Positions 54,972 through 63,072 of a stretch of 64,000 nt of DNA are shown in pieces. Under the pieces are notes generated by a model. The model did no database searches. It was not told the DNA's origin and saw only the letters and a program-made list of their open reading frames with translations. The stretch lies in assembly GCA_910574195.1 (NCBI GenBank), contig CAJTBF010000001.1, forward strand, positions 483,072 to 547,071. Reading direction: 5' to 3'. Position 1 is the first letter of the stretch, and each line of letters opens with the position of its first letter. This DNA comes from Lachnospiraceae bacterium (lineage in GTDB: Bacteria > Bacillota > Clostridia > Lachnospirales > Lachnospiraceae). The translations under genes were made by a program, and so were the position numbers.

Positions 54972-56525
54972 TTAAAAGTTCCAGTGAATTTCAATCGGAA
55001 CGTCCCTTGTTCCGGGAATACGCTTGCCAACGGATATATAATCAATCAGCGTTTCCACGATTTCATGGGTAAGGTGTTCCAAGTTGGTATATTGCTCAAT
55101 TAGTTCGCGGCGATTGTCACCCGCCGCTATTTTTTCTTCGATTTCGGATAACTGCTTTTGTCCGTCTGCGATCACACGCTCCAAACGGTCGCGGTCTGCG
55201 GTAAACTCCTTTGACATTTCCATATAATCGCTTTCGGATATTAAGCCCTTAACCTTATCCATGTAAAGCTCCCGAATACCCTTTGAATACTCTGCAATCT
55301 TTTTTTCATAGACTGCTATATCGGAAAGTAACCGGGCTTTCTGCTCCTGCAAGTTATTACTGAACTCAATATTTTGTTCTAACTCGTCCTTGTCAAGATA
55401 CTCGGCTGCTAAACGGTTTAGCTCGTCAATCACAAGCTGCTCCAATTTGTCAACAGAGATAAAGGAACCAATACAAGCGTCCTTTGACACATGACGATTT
55501 GAACATTGCAGATAGTGTCTGCCCCGGTTTTTGGAAGATCGCATAGTATAACCGCAGTTAGCACATCGGGCTTTTCTTGCAAACAAACCTATTGTGCCAA
55601 CATCAAAGGGCTTTGCTCTCTGTGAGATTAACGCCTGTACTCTATTCCATAATTCACGGTCAATAATCGGCTCATGTGTTCCCTCGACAACGTACCATTC
55701 ACTTTTAGGACGGGGCTTATTCTGCTTTGTCTTATAGGATACGCTGCCATATTTGCCCTGTACCATATTTCCGATATAGATTTCATTGATTAGCATATCG
55801 GAAATAGCAAAATATTTCCAAAGTGTGCTGTTTTTGGTTTTGGGCTGCTGGTAGCGTAGACCATGCAGACGCTTATATTCAGTTGGATTAGGTATGCCCC
55901 GGTCATTGAGCATACGGGCGATTGCAGTTTTTCCGTAACCTTGTGCAAACAGGGTAAATATTTCACGGACAACGGCTGCGGCTTCTTCGTCGATTATTAA
56001 GTGTCCCTTTTGATCGGGGTCTTTTTTGTAACCGTAAAGAGCAAACGCGCCAATATGAAAACCGTTTACCCGTCTATTTGTTAAAACGCTGCGGATATTC
56101 TCGGACATATCCTCTAAGTACCATTCATTGACAAGCCCGTTTATTTGACGGGATTTTTTATTGCCCTTGTTTGCGGTGTCTGCGTTGTCAACAATGCTGA
56201 TAAAACGAATACCCCAAATCGGGAAAAGCCCATGTATGTACTTTTCTACAAGTTCAAGTTCACGGGTAAAACGTGATTGTGTCTTGCAGAGGATAATATC
56301 AAATTTGTGCTGCTCCGCATCCTTTAGTAAACGGTTAAATTCCGGGCGGCGTCTGTCGGCTCCGGTATAGTCGTCGTCGCTGTAAATATTGTAAAGTTCC
56401 CACCCCTGTTCCATAGAGTATTGCAGCAGCATAGATTTTTGATTTTGTATGCTGTTGCTGTCGTCCGTTTCAAATTGCTTGTTTCTATCTTCTTCGGATA
56501 AGCGGCAATAAATAGCTACTTTCAT
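54972..56525 (-). CDS. Large serine recombinase, TndX/TnpX-like
   Basis: A 517-residue site-specific recombinase. The start is ATG 56523-56525 (MKVAIYCRL) with AAGGAG 8 bases upstream. The resolvase domain (1-140) has the catalytic serine in IYCRLSEED (S9) and the arginine motif QSRFTRELELVEKY. The recombinase domain follows (GYGKTAIARMLNDRGIPNP near 195), then a zinc ribbon (CANCGYTM...CSNRH...C near 330) and a coiled-coil C-terminus (about 380-470). The size fits TndX (about 530). It should cut at a short core and insert without duplication. Its stop lies 15 bases from the cotJC junction, as expected of an integrase beside its attachment site. Confidence 0.95.
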   Translation of the reverse strand: MKVAIYCRLSEEDRNKQFETDDSNSIQNQKSMLLQYSMEQGWELYNIYSDDDYTGADRRRPEFNRLLKDAEQHKFDIILCKTQSRFTRELELVEKYIHGLFPIWGIRFISIVDNADTANKGNKKSRQINGLVNEWYLEDMSENIRSVLTNRRVNGFHIGAFALYGYKKDPDQKGHLIIDEEAAAVVREIFTLFAQGYGKTAIARMLNDRGIPNPTEYKRLHGLRYQQPKTKNSTLWKYFAISDMLINEIYIGNMVQGKYGSVSYKTKQNKPRPKSEWYVVEGTHEPIIDRELWNRVQALISQRAKPFDVGTIGLFARKARCANCGYTMRSSKNRGRHYLQCSNRHVSKDACIGSFISVDKLEQLVIDELNRLAAEYLDKDELEQNIEFSNNLQEQKARLLSDIAVYEKKIAEYSKGIRELYMDKVKGLISESDYMEMSKEFTADRDRLERVIADGQKQLSEIEEKIAAGDNRRELIEQYTNLEHLTHEIVETLIDYISVGKRIPGTRDVPIEIHWNF

Positions 56526-56599
56526 GTTCATATCTCCTTAGAGATAGAACAAGCCATTTCCCTATGTGGTAATTATACCATAAGGGAAACGGCTTGTCA

Positions 56600-56746
56600 T
56601 TACCGTTTTCCGGCTGTAACTCCTTTGTTTTTCTCTAATCTATTGATAAGCTCAATCCACTTTTTTGTGAATTGATTTTTAGTCGTGTTCTCGCCGCTTT
56701 TGAAAACACTCCTACAAATAGGTTTTTGTATCTCTTGTTCTGCCAT
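56600..56746 (-). CDS. Small conserved element protein, unknown function
   Basis: A 48-residue basic protein, ATG 56744-56746, with AAAGGGGGC just upstream. It begins MAEQEIQKPICRSVFKSG, continues NQFTKKWIELINRLEKNKG and ends GVTAGKR. It lies 75 bases upstream of the recombinase gene in the same direction, so it may be co-transcribed and assist excision or regulation, like other small ORFs beside serine recombinases. I do not recognise a characterised family. Confidence 0.6.
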   Translation of the reverse strand: MAEQEIQKPICRSVFKSGENTTKNQFTKKWIELINRLEKNKGVTAGKR

Positions 56747-56847
56747 AAGATTAGCCCCCTTTCATAAACTGGCTAATACAACTTATGAATAGCGGCAAGT
56801 CCACTATTCTATAAAATGGCAGTAATCGGACGGTTAGAAGCGTAACC

Positions 56848-57207
56848 TCACGGGAGTTTCACCCCTGCATGGTTCTCATGCAGCCCTACCCATTGCCTGC
56901 GACGCTCTGAACGCTCGGACTGTGGCGGTAAGGGAGTATCATTTGTTGCATAGTAATTAGAACCATGTTCGGGGAAGATCTGTGGTGGGTGAACTATTTC
57001 TGCCCCGATAGCTTTGATTTTTAGATATAATTCATCAACTTCTTGTCTTGAAGTAGCACGAAAGGCTAAATGATGAAAAGCTCCGGGTTTGCGTCTATGA
57101 ACTATGTCATTTCTAAATACTGTCCGCAGGGAACAGATTGCAAAGTCAAAGTTATCGTTTAAATACTCAACAACATATAAATCATGTTCTTGTATGATTG
57201 CGCTAAC
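56848..57207 (-). pseudogene. VOC-family (glyoxalase/lyase-like) fragment
   Basis: One open frame reads IIQEHDLYVVEYLNDNFDFA, then HRRKPGAFHHLAFRATS, then EIVHPPQIFPEHGSNYYAT. This is the middle of a vicinal-oxygen-chelate protein with its metal-binding histidine (FHHLAF). The start and the last strand are missing: upstream it is joined to an IS3 remnant at 57207, and after NYYAT it runs into element DNA (NDTPLPPQSERSERRRQ) until the stop. It is broken at both ends. Confidence 0.75.
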
Positions 57208-57214
57208 TTTTTGG

Positions 57215-57400
57215 GAAATATCAGAACTTCTCTACGACCACTATGACACAAAGCAGATGACGGTAGAGGAATTAAAGGTTCTCATCTGGAGATACTTCCT
57301 CAGCTACTGGAATAACCGGAGGATTTGTTCAGCCAATGGCGGTCTCCCTCCTATGATAAAACGCAGGCAGTATTATGAGGCTTTGGAGCCGGCAGCATAG
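57215..57400 (+). pseudogene. IS3-family transposase C-terminal remnant
   Basis: The frame ends with ELLYDHYDTKQMTVEEL, then YFLSYWNNRRICSANGGLPP, then YYEALEPAA and TAG 57398-57400. The YWNNRR...GGLPP stretch is the end of an rve-type integrase core. The catalytic DDE portion is absent. The upstream codons belong to unrelated sequence. It marks an old insertion and deletion within the element. Confidence 0.6.
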
Positions 57401-57447
57401 TTAGTGATATCTTTGAGAAAAATGCGTCAACTAATATTGACAATATC

Positions 57448-57890
57448 AGTCCGTATAGTTCCCCGATTTCCTGTTGCGTGTAATGACCGAAAAAATAAAG
57501 GTAAATGATTTTCCTCTTTTTCTCCGGCAAGGCAGACAGGGCTTCGGCAAGTTCCCCGCTGGTTAGCGTAATTGTCTGACCGCATATAGTGACGGGATAT
57601 TTCTCATATGGGTTTATGAAAAGCCCGTTCTATGCGTTTATGGGATAAAACTTTTCTTCTATGAGGTATTCAAAAGATATTTCCCTTTGCCGTTGCCTAT
57701 CCCTTTTCCTCCATGCGTTGATAGCCGCATAGCGTATGACGATTCTGCAAAAGGCGTTAAACGTGTATTCAATATGCTCCTTGTATGCCTCTGTACAATC
57801 CACGAAAGTTTCCTCCTCTCTGGATAATGTAAGAGGGCGGCAGCATTGTTTGCTGTCATCCTCTTGATTACCCCAACAGCAAAGACAGAC
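57448..57890 (-). pseudogene. Sigma-70-like element regulator, nonsense mutated and truncated
   Basis: The frame has ETFVDCTEAYKEHIEYTFNA, RYAAINAWRKRDRQRQREIS and FEYLIEEKFYP, then an in-frame TAG at 57630-57632. It resumes with KYPVTICGQTITLTSG, ALSALPEKKRKIIYLYFFG and HYTQQEIGELYG. After GELYG (about 57450) homology stops inside the region-4 helix-turn-helix. This is the small sigma-factor-like protein common in Lachnospiraceae conjugative elements, disabled by a stop codon and a 3' deletion. Confidence 0.75.
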
Positions 57891-58030
57891 GGGGCTGTCA
57901 ACGGCGGGCGAAGCCCGTTCATTTTACCGTTGACTGGCTCGGCTGGTTTTGCTATCTGTATTGTATTTAGTTTGTTTTTACTATCTTTCAATCATACTGT
58001 AATGTTCCACTTTATTTCTATAAGCATTTC

Positions 58031-58819
58031 TCATTTTATATCTTGCTTTCCAAAAAACATTGTTGTTACCGACATTAAAATCACTGTTAAAACCACTATA
58101 ACAAATACAGATGTTAATACAGGTATCGTTGAAGCTGTGCCATTCAGAATAATTTGATTACTCCAATAATTCGGAAATAGCCTTGAAACAAAATTTTCAG
58201 CACCAGCCAGATAATTTCCAGCATACATCATTACTATCGTTAAGATAAAAGTAACGAATGGATTGGCAAACAGTCCAACAAAAAAAGTAATACTAATCAA
58301 GAGCAGATACATCATCATCTGCAAAGCAATGGAACTCAATACATTTATAGTGGAAAAACCATCCATTGCAGATGCGAATGTTCCTGTTCCCATTGGCAAG
58401 CCAGACACAAACAGATAATAAGAGCCAATACAGACCAGAATCGTTCCCACAATAAAAACAACTGTCGCAATAATAACAGCCAAATATTTTCCCCAGACTA
58501 CGGTTGACCTTTTTCCAATCCGTAAGAGCATCAATTTAATCTGACCACGTTCAATCTCCCCTGAGAATTGGAATGCCGCAAACAGAATGAGCAATATTCC
58601 TATGATGCCCAGTCCAGACAATACATTCCAGACGATAAAAACAAAATCCATGCAGGAGTAAATGCCTGTGTCGCCAGTTATTAGATTTAGTTCGATTACC
58701 CCATGCGCATATCCCAATGTAACAACGATTGCCAACAGCATAGGGATAAACAACATCAAGCTGCTCTTCCTCCGACTGTTCTTATATAGTTCTGTTTTGA
58801 TAACCTGTGCTAAACTCAT
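58031..58819 (-). CDS. BcrB-like ABC-2 transporter permease
   Basis: A 262-residue membrane protein with six helices and a basic N-terminus (LAQVIKTELYKNSRRKSS). The QFSGEIERGQIKLMLLRIGKR cytoplasmic loop (about 88-108) is the ABC-2 coupling region typical of bacitracin/lantibiotic self-protection permeases. It lies 14 bases after the ATPase gene. The base composition is more AT-rich than the host operons. It is the last gene of the module and is followed by decayed DNA without a clear terminator. A role in resistance to a cell-envelope antibiotic is inferred from the family and from the two-component partner. Confidence 0.85.
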   Translation of the reverse strand: MSLAQVIKTELYKNSRRKSSLMLFIPMLLAIVVTLGYAHGVIELNLITGDTGIYSCMDFVFIVWNVLSGLGIIGILLILFAAFQFSGEIERGQIKLMLLRIGKRSTVVWGKYLAVIIATVVFIVGTILVCIGSYYLFVSGLPMGTGTFASAMDGFSTINVLSSIALQMMMYLLLISITFFVGLFANPFVTFILTIVMMYAGNYLAGAENFVSRLFPNYWSNQIILNGTASTIPVLTSVFVIVVLTVILMSVTTMFFGKQDIK

Positions 58820-58833
58820 GTTAGTTTTCCTCC

Positions 58834-59547
58834 CTATCTCATCAACTCTACAAAAGACTTGCCACTGTTTTTCATATCCATATATGTGTTGGAATACGCA
58901 ATGATGCCATCATTCAAAATAATGATATCATCAGCAAGGTCGCAGACCTCGGTAAGCTGGTGGCTGGAAAAGATGATAGATGTTCCATTTTCCCGGCAAA
59001 GTTTACGCAACAGTTTTTTTACATCTTCAATCCCGATAGGGTCAAGCCCTACGAACGGTTCATCCAAAATCAGCAAAGCAGGTTTGGTAATGATTGCCTG
59101 CGCAAGTGCCAGCCGCTGCTTCATTCCAAAGGAAAATGAGCGGACACTTTTTTTGCTGGATGATTCCAGTCCCACAAAAGAAAGAAGTTCATGGATGCGT
59201 TTATCCTGCTCTACAGCGTGAACGGCTTTTGTCAACATCATAATAACTTTCAAATTCTGATATGCAGTCATATCATCATAAAAACTTACATCCACAAGAG
59301 AGCCAATTTCCGCTTTCAGCGTTTCATCTGAAAGTTTCATCTTCTTTCCGTGAAAGATGATTTCTCCCTGATAATTGGTATTCAATCCAAGAATGGACTT
59401 CATCAACGTTGTTTTCCCTGCACCGTTCTTTCCAATCAAGCCAAGGATATGCCCCTGCTTAATTTGAAAAGATACGTCTCTCAATACAGGATATTTCTTG
59501 TATCCCTTTCGAAGATGCCGGACATCCAGAATAATATTTTCATTCAT
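58834..59547 (-). CDS. BcrA-like ABC transporter ATP-binding protein
   Basis: A 237-residue ATPase. The start is ATG 59545-59547 with AGGAGG 9 bases upstream. Walker A is LIGKNGAGKTTLMKS near 39, the signature is RSFSFGMKQRLALAQAI near 133, and Walker B is LLILDEPFVGLDP near 155. The short length and FSSHQLTEVCDLADDI fit BcrA/SpaF-type exporters. Its ribosome site overlaps the end of the tiny membrane-peptide gene. It drives the permease at 58031. Confidence 0.93.
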   Translation of the reverse strand: MNENIILDVRHLRKGYKKYPVLRDVSFQIKQGHILGLIGKNGAGKTTLMKSILGLNTNYQGEIIFHGKKMKLSDETLKAEIGSLVDVSFYDDMTAYQNLKVIMMLTKAVHAVEQDKRIHELLSFVGLESSSKKSVRSFSFGMKQRLALAQAIITKPALLILDEPFVGLDPIGIEDVKKLLRKLCRENGTSIIFSSHQLTEVCDLADDIIILNDGIIAYSNTYMDMKNSGKSFVELMR

Positions 59548-59560
59548 ACAGTGATTCCTC

Positions 59561-59641
59561 CTATTTCTGTTTGAAATAAACCAGCACGGCAATGACAGCC
59601 AGTACAATCAAGATTAAAATTGCAAGAATTAGTTTTGGCAT
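59561..59641 (-). CDS. 26-residue hydrophobic membrane peptide
   Basis: ATG 59639-59641 follows GGAGGG by 6 bases. The peptide starts MPKLIL, is a continuous run of Leu/Ile/Val/Ala for about 18 residues, and ends VYFKQK. It is thus one transmembrane helix with a basic cytoplasmic-type end. The stop is 13 bases before the ATPase start, so translation is likely coupled. It sits between the histidine kinase and transporter genes. It could be a transporter subunit, a sensor-kinase modulator or a leader; nothing in the sequence decides. Confidence 0.7.
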   Translation of the reverse strand: MPKLILAILILIVLAVIAVLVYFKQK

Positions 59642-59732
59642 TCGTTTCCCTCCTTTTCTATACGTATACTTTAACATACAAAAAAGCAGCTACCGCAACT
59701 GTCCTTAAAACAACGGGTAACTGCCCTCGAAT

Positions 59733-61037
59733 TTATTGATAAAAAAGCATGATGCTTACAGTAAACATATTCTTGTTATATTCATGCTCCATTGTTCCGT
59801 GATATTTTTCTACTGCTAATCTGACATTTTTCATTCCCCATCCATGATGCCTTTTATCTGTCTTGGATGTTTTAAAATTTCCTTTGCTGATTATCGGTTC
59901 TTCTATACAGCTATTCGCAATTTGTATAATAATGAATTGGTTAATACGCCGGATTGTTACGGAAAGTATTTTTGCGGATGCTTCCGGTAGCTTTCTACAC
60001 GCTTCCATCGCATTATCCAGAAGATTTGTCAAGATTGTGCATAAATCAACCGGGGCTATCTTACAGTCTTTTGGATATTCCGCATGAATACTTGTTTCTA
60101 TATTCTGCTGTCTTGCAAGTTCGGCTTTCTGGCTCAAAATATAATCAACAGCCTCAATGCCTGTAAACTGTTCTACAGAATAAGCAGCTCTGTCTTTGCC
60201 GAGCCTGTCAAGATATGCCCTTGCTTCCTCAACCTTACCGTCTGCCAGATAGCTTTGAATCATGGAAAAATGATTTTCCATATCATGATACAGGCGGGCA
60301 TTTGATTCATAAGATTCTTTCGCAACTTGATAATTCTTTGCTAGCAGCTCATTTTGCAGAGCAATACTTTCCTGTTCTTTCCGTATCTGGCATAAACGAT
60401 AATAGAAATAAGCCGAACAGATAATAAAGACAAACGCCAGTGCTAAAATTGCCTGGAACAAATCCGCCTTAAAATTTGTTACGATATTTGTTGACATCCA
60501 ATAAGTTGCGCTGACAAATCCTAATACAGCTCCCGCCAATGCAATTCGGACTTTCCCCAACTGTACTGTTGCCCTTTTTAATATAAAATGGACAATCCAT
60601 ATAATAAGCCCATCTACCAGTTTAAATAAGATAACCAAATATAAGCGCATAGTGCTGAAACCAGCTTGAAGTTGTGCTGAAACCGCATAGCCAGTAATAT
60701 CCTCTATAAATCTTAAAATGGAACCTTCCACAAAATTCAGTCCTGTAAGATAAACCACCGCCACAAAAAGAAAACTAAAATAATTTCCCTTAAACAGTAT
60801 ACATGCACCAAATGAATATGCAAAAGCACCATAAACAATCGTTACGAGACTAAATGAAATATCTATAAAATTCAACAAAATTACTCCAACAGTAATAATG
60901 TTTGCAACTGCCAAAAACATAATAATCTGCTTTTTCTTTTTGAACTGTGTTGGTGCTAACACATGAATAATTGAAAAATAAAAAAACGATTCAACGAATG
61001 TTACCAGCCATTCCACACATATTTGAATGCCAATCAT
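59733..61037 (-). CDS. GHKL-type sensor histidine kinase (AgrC/VirS-like)
   Basis: A 434-residue membrane kinase. The start is ATG 61035-61037 with GGAGG 8 bases upstream. Residues 1-215 hold six to seven helices, a polytopic sensor without a large outer loop. A coiled coil leads to the phospho-accepting histidine in LYHDMENHFSMIQSYL (near 255). The ATPase domain has TILTNLLDNAMEACRKL (N box, near 340) and KRHHGWGMKNVRLAVEKYHG (G box, near 400). Its ATG overlaps the response-regulator stop as ATGA. AgrC/VirS relatives sense peptides. Confidence 0.93.
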   Translation of the reverse strand: MIGIQICVEWLVTFVESFFYFSIIHVLAPTQFKKKKQIIMFLAVANIITVGVILLNFIDISFSLVTIVYGAFAYSFGACILFKGNYFSFLFVAVVYLTGLNFVEGSILRFIEDITGYAVSAQLQAGFSTMRLYLVILFKLVDGLIIWIVHFILKRATVQLGKVRIALAGAVLGFVSATYWMSTNIVTNFKADLFQAILALAFVFIICSAYFYYRLCQIRKEQESIALQNELLAKNYQVAKESYESNARLYHDMENHFSMIQSYLADGKVEEARAYLDRLGKDRAAYSVEQFTGIEAVDYILSQKAELARQQNIETSIHAEYPKDCKIAPVDLCTILTNLLDNAMEACRKLPEASAKILSVTIRRINQFIIIQIANSCIEEPIISKGNFKTSKTDKRHHGWGMKNVRLAVEKYHGTMEHEYNKNMFTVSIMLFYQ

Positions 61038-61753
61038 ATTTGCTTCCTCCAAAAGCGAAGCATCTTTATCTTGAAATCGGAAATGTTCGCTTTACTGATT
61101 ATAACACATTGATTGTCCGAAAAAAGTATACCAGCATCATCTATACCAATTACATTTACCAGATTTACAATACACCCTCTGTCCGCAAAACAGAAATACT
61201 CCCTGCCTATTTCCTCAAAGACCTGCGACAGTGTTTTTCGTACCGATTGCGTTTTTCCTCCCGCCAAATGAAATACAGCATATTTTCCATTTTTTATAAT
61301 ATACAGTATTTCTCTATATGGTAACTGCTCAACATGATTTTTAATCTCAACCGTGTAAAATTCATTTCTTTCCAGACGGTACAATTTATAATAATCCTCC
61401 AACGCAAACGGTAATTTTTCGTCTATGACCGTTTTGGGAATATACCGAAACACCGAAAATTCATAAGCTGTAATCGCATACTCCAAATGAGATGTGATAA
61501 AAATGATTTTCGCAGCGGGCATAGTATCGTAAATCACTTTTGCTAAATCCATCCCGTCCATTCCGGGCATCTCTATATCCAGAAGAAGTAAGTCATAATG
61601 GATTCCATCCTGTAAGTCGTACAGCAAATTCTCACTGGATTGATATGTCTGAATTTTACAGTCCACGCAATGCTCCTTAAAAAATTTATCGGTAATGGTT
61701 TCAGCGCAGGAAACGCTTTGTTTGTTATCATCGCAAATTGCTATATGTATCAT
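61034..61753 (-). CDS. LytTR-family response regulator
   Basis: A 239-residue regulator. The start is ATG 61751-61753 with GGAG 9 bases upstream. The receiver domain has IAICDDN (acidic pair), DLLLLDIEMPGMDG (phospho-acceptor D59) and IIFITSHLEYA (Thr/Ser). The C-terminal LytTR DNA-binding domain runs from about 140 (NEFYTVEIKNHVEQLPYREILYI). It is the first gene of the regulator-kinase-peptide-ATPase-permease operon and probably activates it. Confidence 0.93.
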   Translation of the reverse strand: MIHIAICDDNKQSVSCAETITDKFFKEHCVDCKIQTYQSSENLLYDLQDGIHYDLLLLDIEMPGMDGMDLAKVIYDTMPAAKIIFITSHLEYAITAYEFSVFRYIPKTVIDEKLPFALEDYYKLYRLERNEFYTVEIKNHVEQLPYREILYIIKNGKYAVFHLAGGKTQSVRKTLSQVFEEIGREYFCFADRGCIVNLVNVIGIDDAGILFSDNQCVIISKANISDFKIKMLRFWRKQI

Positions 61754-61788
61754 TCGACTTTTCTCCATTTTCCTATATTCCATTCGAT

Positions 61789-61817
61789 ATTATACTGTAC
61801 TTTGACATGGTTCTCAA
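61789..61817 (-). promoter_or_regulatory. Promoter of the two-component/ABC operon
   Basis: Minus strand TTGAGA (61812-61817), a 17-base spacer and TATAAT (61789-61794), 36 bases before the response-regulator ATG. The match is strong. Confidence 0.75.
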
Positions 61818-61837
61818 TGGTAATCTTAAAGAAAATG

Positions 61838-61857
61838 GGAGTAGGCTATCCTACTCC
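61838..61857 (-). terminator. Terminator upstream of the two-component operon
   Basis: GGAGTAGG (61838-61845) pairs perfectly with CCTACTCC (61850-61857) with a 4-base loop. The minus strand continues CATTTTCTTT. It would stop read-through from the Maff2 side. Confidence 0.6.
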
Positions 61858-61980
61858 TATATGTTACTGCATAAGCATAGAAAAATTTTGTTCAGTAAAT
61901 GCAATCACTTCTTAAATGTCTTATAGTTCGGAATAGTGTGGTTCTGGCGGTCTATCTCTTGTTTTCGGTTGCTTGCTTCT

Positions 61981-62121
61981 TTACCGTACATGAGCATTCG
62001 CGCCGGGGTTGTCGTTGCCGTAGCCCTCCATGAGATTGATAACGCCCCAAATGCCAAGCTCGGCTCCAAGTGCTACAACAAGTGTCTGCAAAACGCCTAC
62101 TGCTGAATTAAAAAATGCCAT
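61981..62121 (-). pseudogene. Maff2-family conjugative element protein, 3' truncated
   Basis: The frame starts at ATG 62119-62121 behind AAGGATTTTAC and reads MAFFNSAVGVLQTLVVALGA then GIWGVINLMEGYGNDNPGA. That is the start of the Maff2 membrane protein of Tn1549-like elements. The family continues for about 20-25 more residues; here it ends after an unrelated NAHVR. A deletion therefore joins it, at about 61990, to a foreign tail that in another frame reads KEASNRKQEIDRQNHTIPNY. It is probably inactive. Confidence 0.8.
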
Positions 62122-62359
62122 GTAAAATCCTTTCTGCCGCGTCTGCGGCTGTCCGGCAAGCGGACAAAAGGCGGTCAGCGACTGGTCGTCGGCGGTGTAG
62201 GAATGTGGGGAACTGGCTGCTCTTTTGGGATTGTGGGTAACTCTGTTTGCAGGACGTGGGAAAGCCGCACTTTGGCTTTTCCATGTGCTGTGAATGGAGT
62301 TATCCATGATCCCATAGCCTGTTATCCACATTTCCATGCCACAAGTCTTTTACGCCCTT

Positions 62360-62554
62360 TCACTGTTTCGGGACAAGCCCCATACGACGGGCTATTTCCT
62401 CCGCGTAAAGCTCTACATAGCGGCGTTGTTCCGCTTCCTGCCACGCCCGTATTCCTGCGTCAATGGTGTTTGCCATATCCAGCAGCCACTTCATTTCAAG
62501 CTGCTTCCGTTGCTCCCGCTGCTTCTGCTGTTTCTTTCTGATACGCTTATTCAT
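62360..62554 (-). CDS. Small Lys/Arg/Gln-rich element protein
   Basis: A 64-residue protein, ATG 62552-62554, with AGGAGG 9 bases upstream. It is highly charged (KKQQKQREQRKQLEMKW) and predicted helical, with a C-terminal ELYAEEIARRMGLVPKQ. It overlaps the preceding small gene by 8 bases. Such ORFs sit between TraG and Maff2 in Tn1549-like elements. Function unknown. Confidence 0.7.
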   Translation of the reverse strand: MNKRIRKKQQKQREQRKQLEMKWLLDMANTIDAGIRAWQEAEQRRYVELYAEEIARRMGLVPKQ

Positions 62555-62714
62555 GGTCTGCGTCCTCCTGTAAATGCGCCCGGTTCTTTTCGTAAAGCCG
62601 TTCACAATCCTTGATAAATTTTCTTAGGGCAGCTTGCCGCCGCTGTTCCTCCCGGATTTTGGGGTTGACAAGCACCGTAAACCGCCGCCTGTCTGTGCCG
62701 GGGCGTTCATTCAC
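62547..62714 (-). CDS. Small charged element protein
   Basis: A 55-residue protein starting at GTG 62712-62714 behind AGGAGG (the same AGGAGGACGCAGAC context as the next gene, suggesting a local duplication of the translation start). It reads DRRRFTVLVNPKIREEQRR and ends in a helical, charged tail. It overlaps the end of the traG fragment by 8 bases. Function unknown. Confidence 0.65.
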   Translation of the reverse strand: MNERPGTDRRRFTVLVNPKIREEQRRQAALRKFIKDCERLYEKNRAHLQEDADHE

Positions 62715-62974
62715 TGTCTGCGTCCTCCTGTAACTCTGCCCCGTCGATCTCGTAAACGTCAAATTCCTCGTCCGGCTTTACAATGGCGGAGCGGCGTTTG
62801 ATGTGCTTCTCCATGTCAAAGGCGTTCTTCGGGTCTGCGTCGGAGAGGTACTTGTACTTCGGGTGTCGTGTTATATCAAACTTATCTGAAAAGAACGGGC
62901 GCACCCCGCGCACCTGTAAAATGCACTTGCCCCCGTCCATGACCGCGATCTCGCCCTGCGTCATAAGCTCTTTG
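62707..62974 (-). pseudogene. TraG/VirD4 coupling protein, C-terminal fragment
   Basis: Only about 88 codons remain: KELMTQGEIAVMDGGKCILQ, RGVRPFFSDKFDITRHPKYK and YLSDADPKNAFDMEKHIKRR. This is the extreme C-terminus of the type IV coupling protein found in Tn1549-like elements; the ATPase domain is absent. Homology ends at about 62974, 30 bases before the promoter of the toxin-antitoxin pair. The transfer module is therefore deleted and this copy cannot conjugate by itself. Confidence 0.85.
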
Positions 62975-63005
62975 CCACATTGTCAAGTGGTGAATTCAAT
63001 TTTTC

Positions 63006-63053
63006 TTGCATATATTTTTACATTATGGCATAATATAAGTAAGAAATTCTTAC
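63006..63053 (+). promoter_or_regulatory. Promoter and palindromic operator of the AbrB/PIN pair
   Basis: TTGCAT (63006-63011), 17 bases, CATAAT (63029-63034). The perfect palindrome GTAAGAA A TTCTTAC (63039-63053) covers the expected transcription start and is a likely binding site for the AbrB-type antitoxin. Confidence 0.7.
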
Positions 63054-63072
63054 TAGAAAGGGGCGTAAGCAA

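Larger units (their letters stand above)
54955..62974. mobile_element. Decayed serine-recombinase conjugative element (Tn1549/Tn5397-like), left end
   Basis: The left boundary lies at about 54951-54957, where the cotJC homology stops next to the large serine recombinase. Inside are a BcrAB-like transporter with a two-component system, Maff2, two small conserved ORFs and the end of TraG/VirD4, a gene set typical of Lachnospiraceae conjugative elements. VOC, IS3 and sigma-factor remnants and abrupt homology breaks at about 57207, 57450, 61990 and 62974 show deletions. The right boundary is uncertain: homology to the transfer module ends at 62974, but the cotJC 5' part is not in the window, so the element or its successors probably continue past 64000. 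Confidence 0.75.

Noticed and set aside
56600..56746. Small ORF as TnpW
   Set aside because: Its position beside a serine recombinase is suggestive, but the sequence does not show the features I associate with TnpW, so it is left unnamed.
57659..57991. 110-codon minus-strand frame over the sigma-like pseudogene
   Set aside because: The recognisable sigma-factor sequence is in a different frame; this frame is a shadow.
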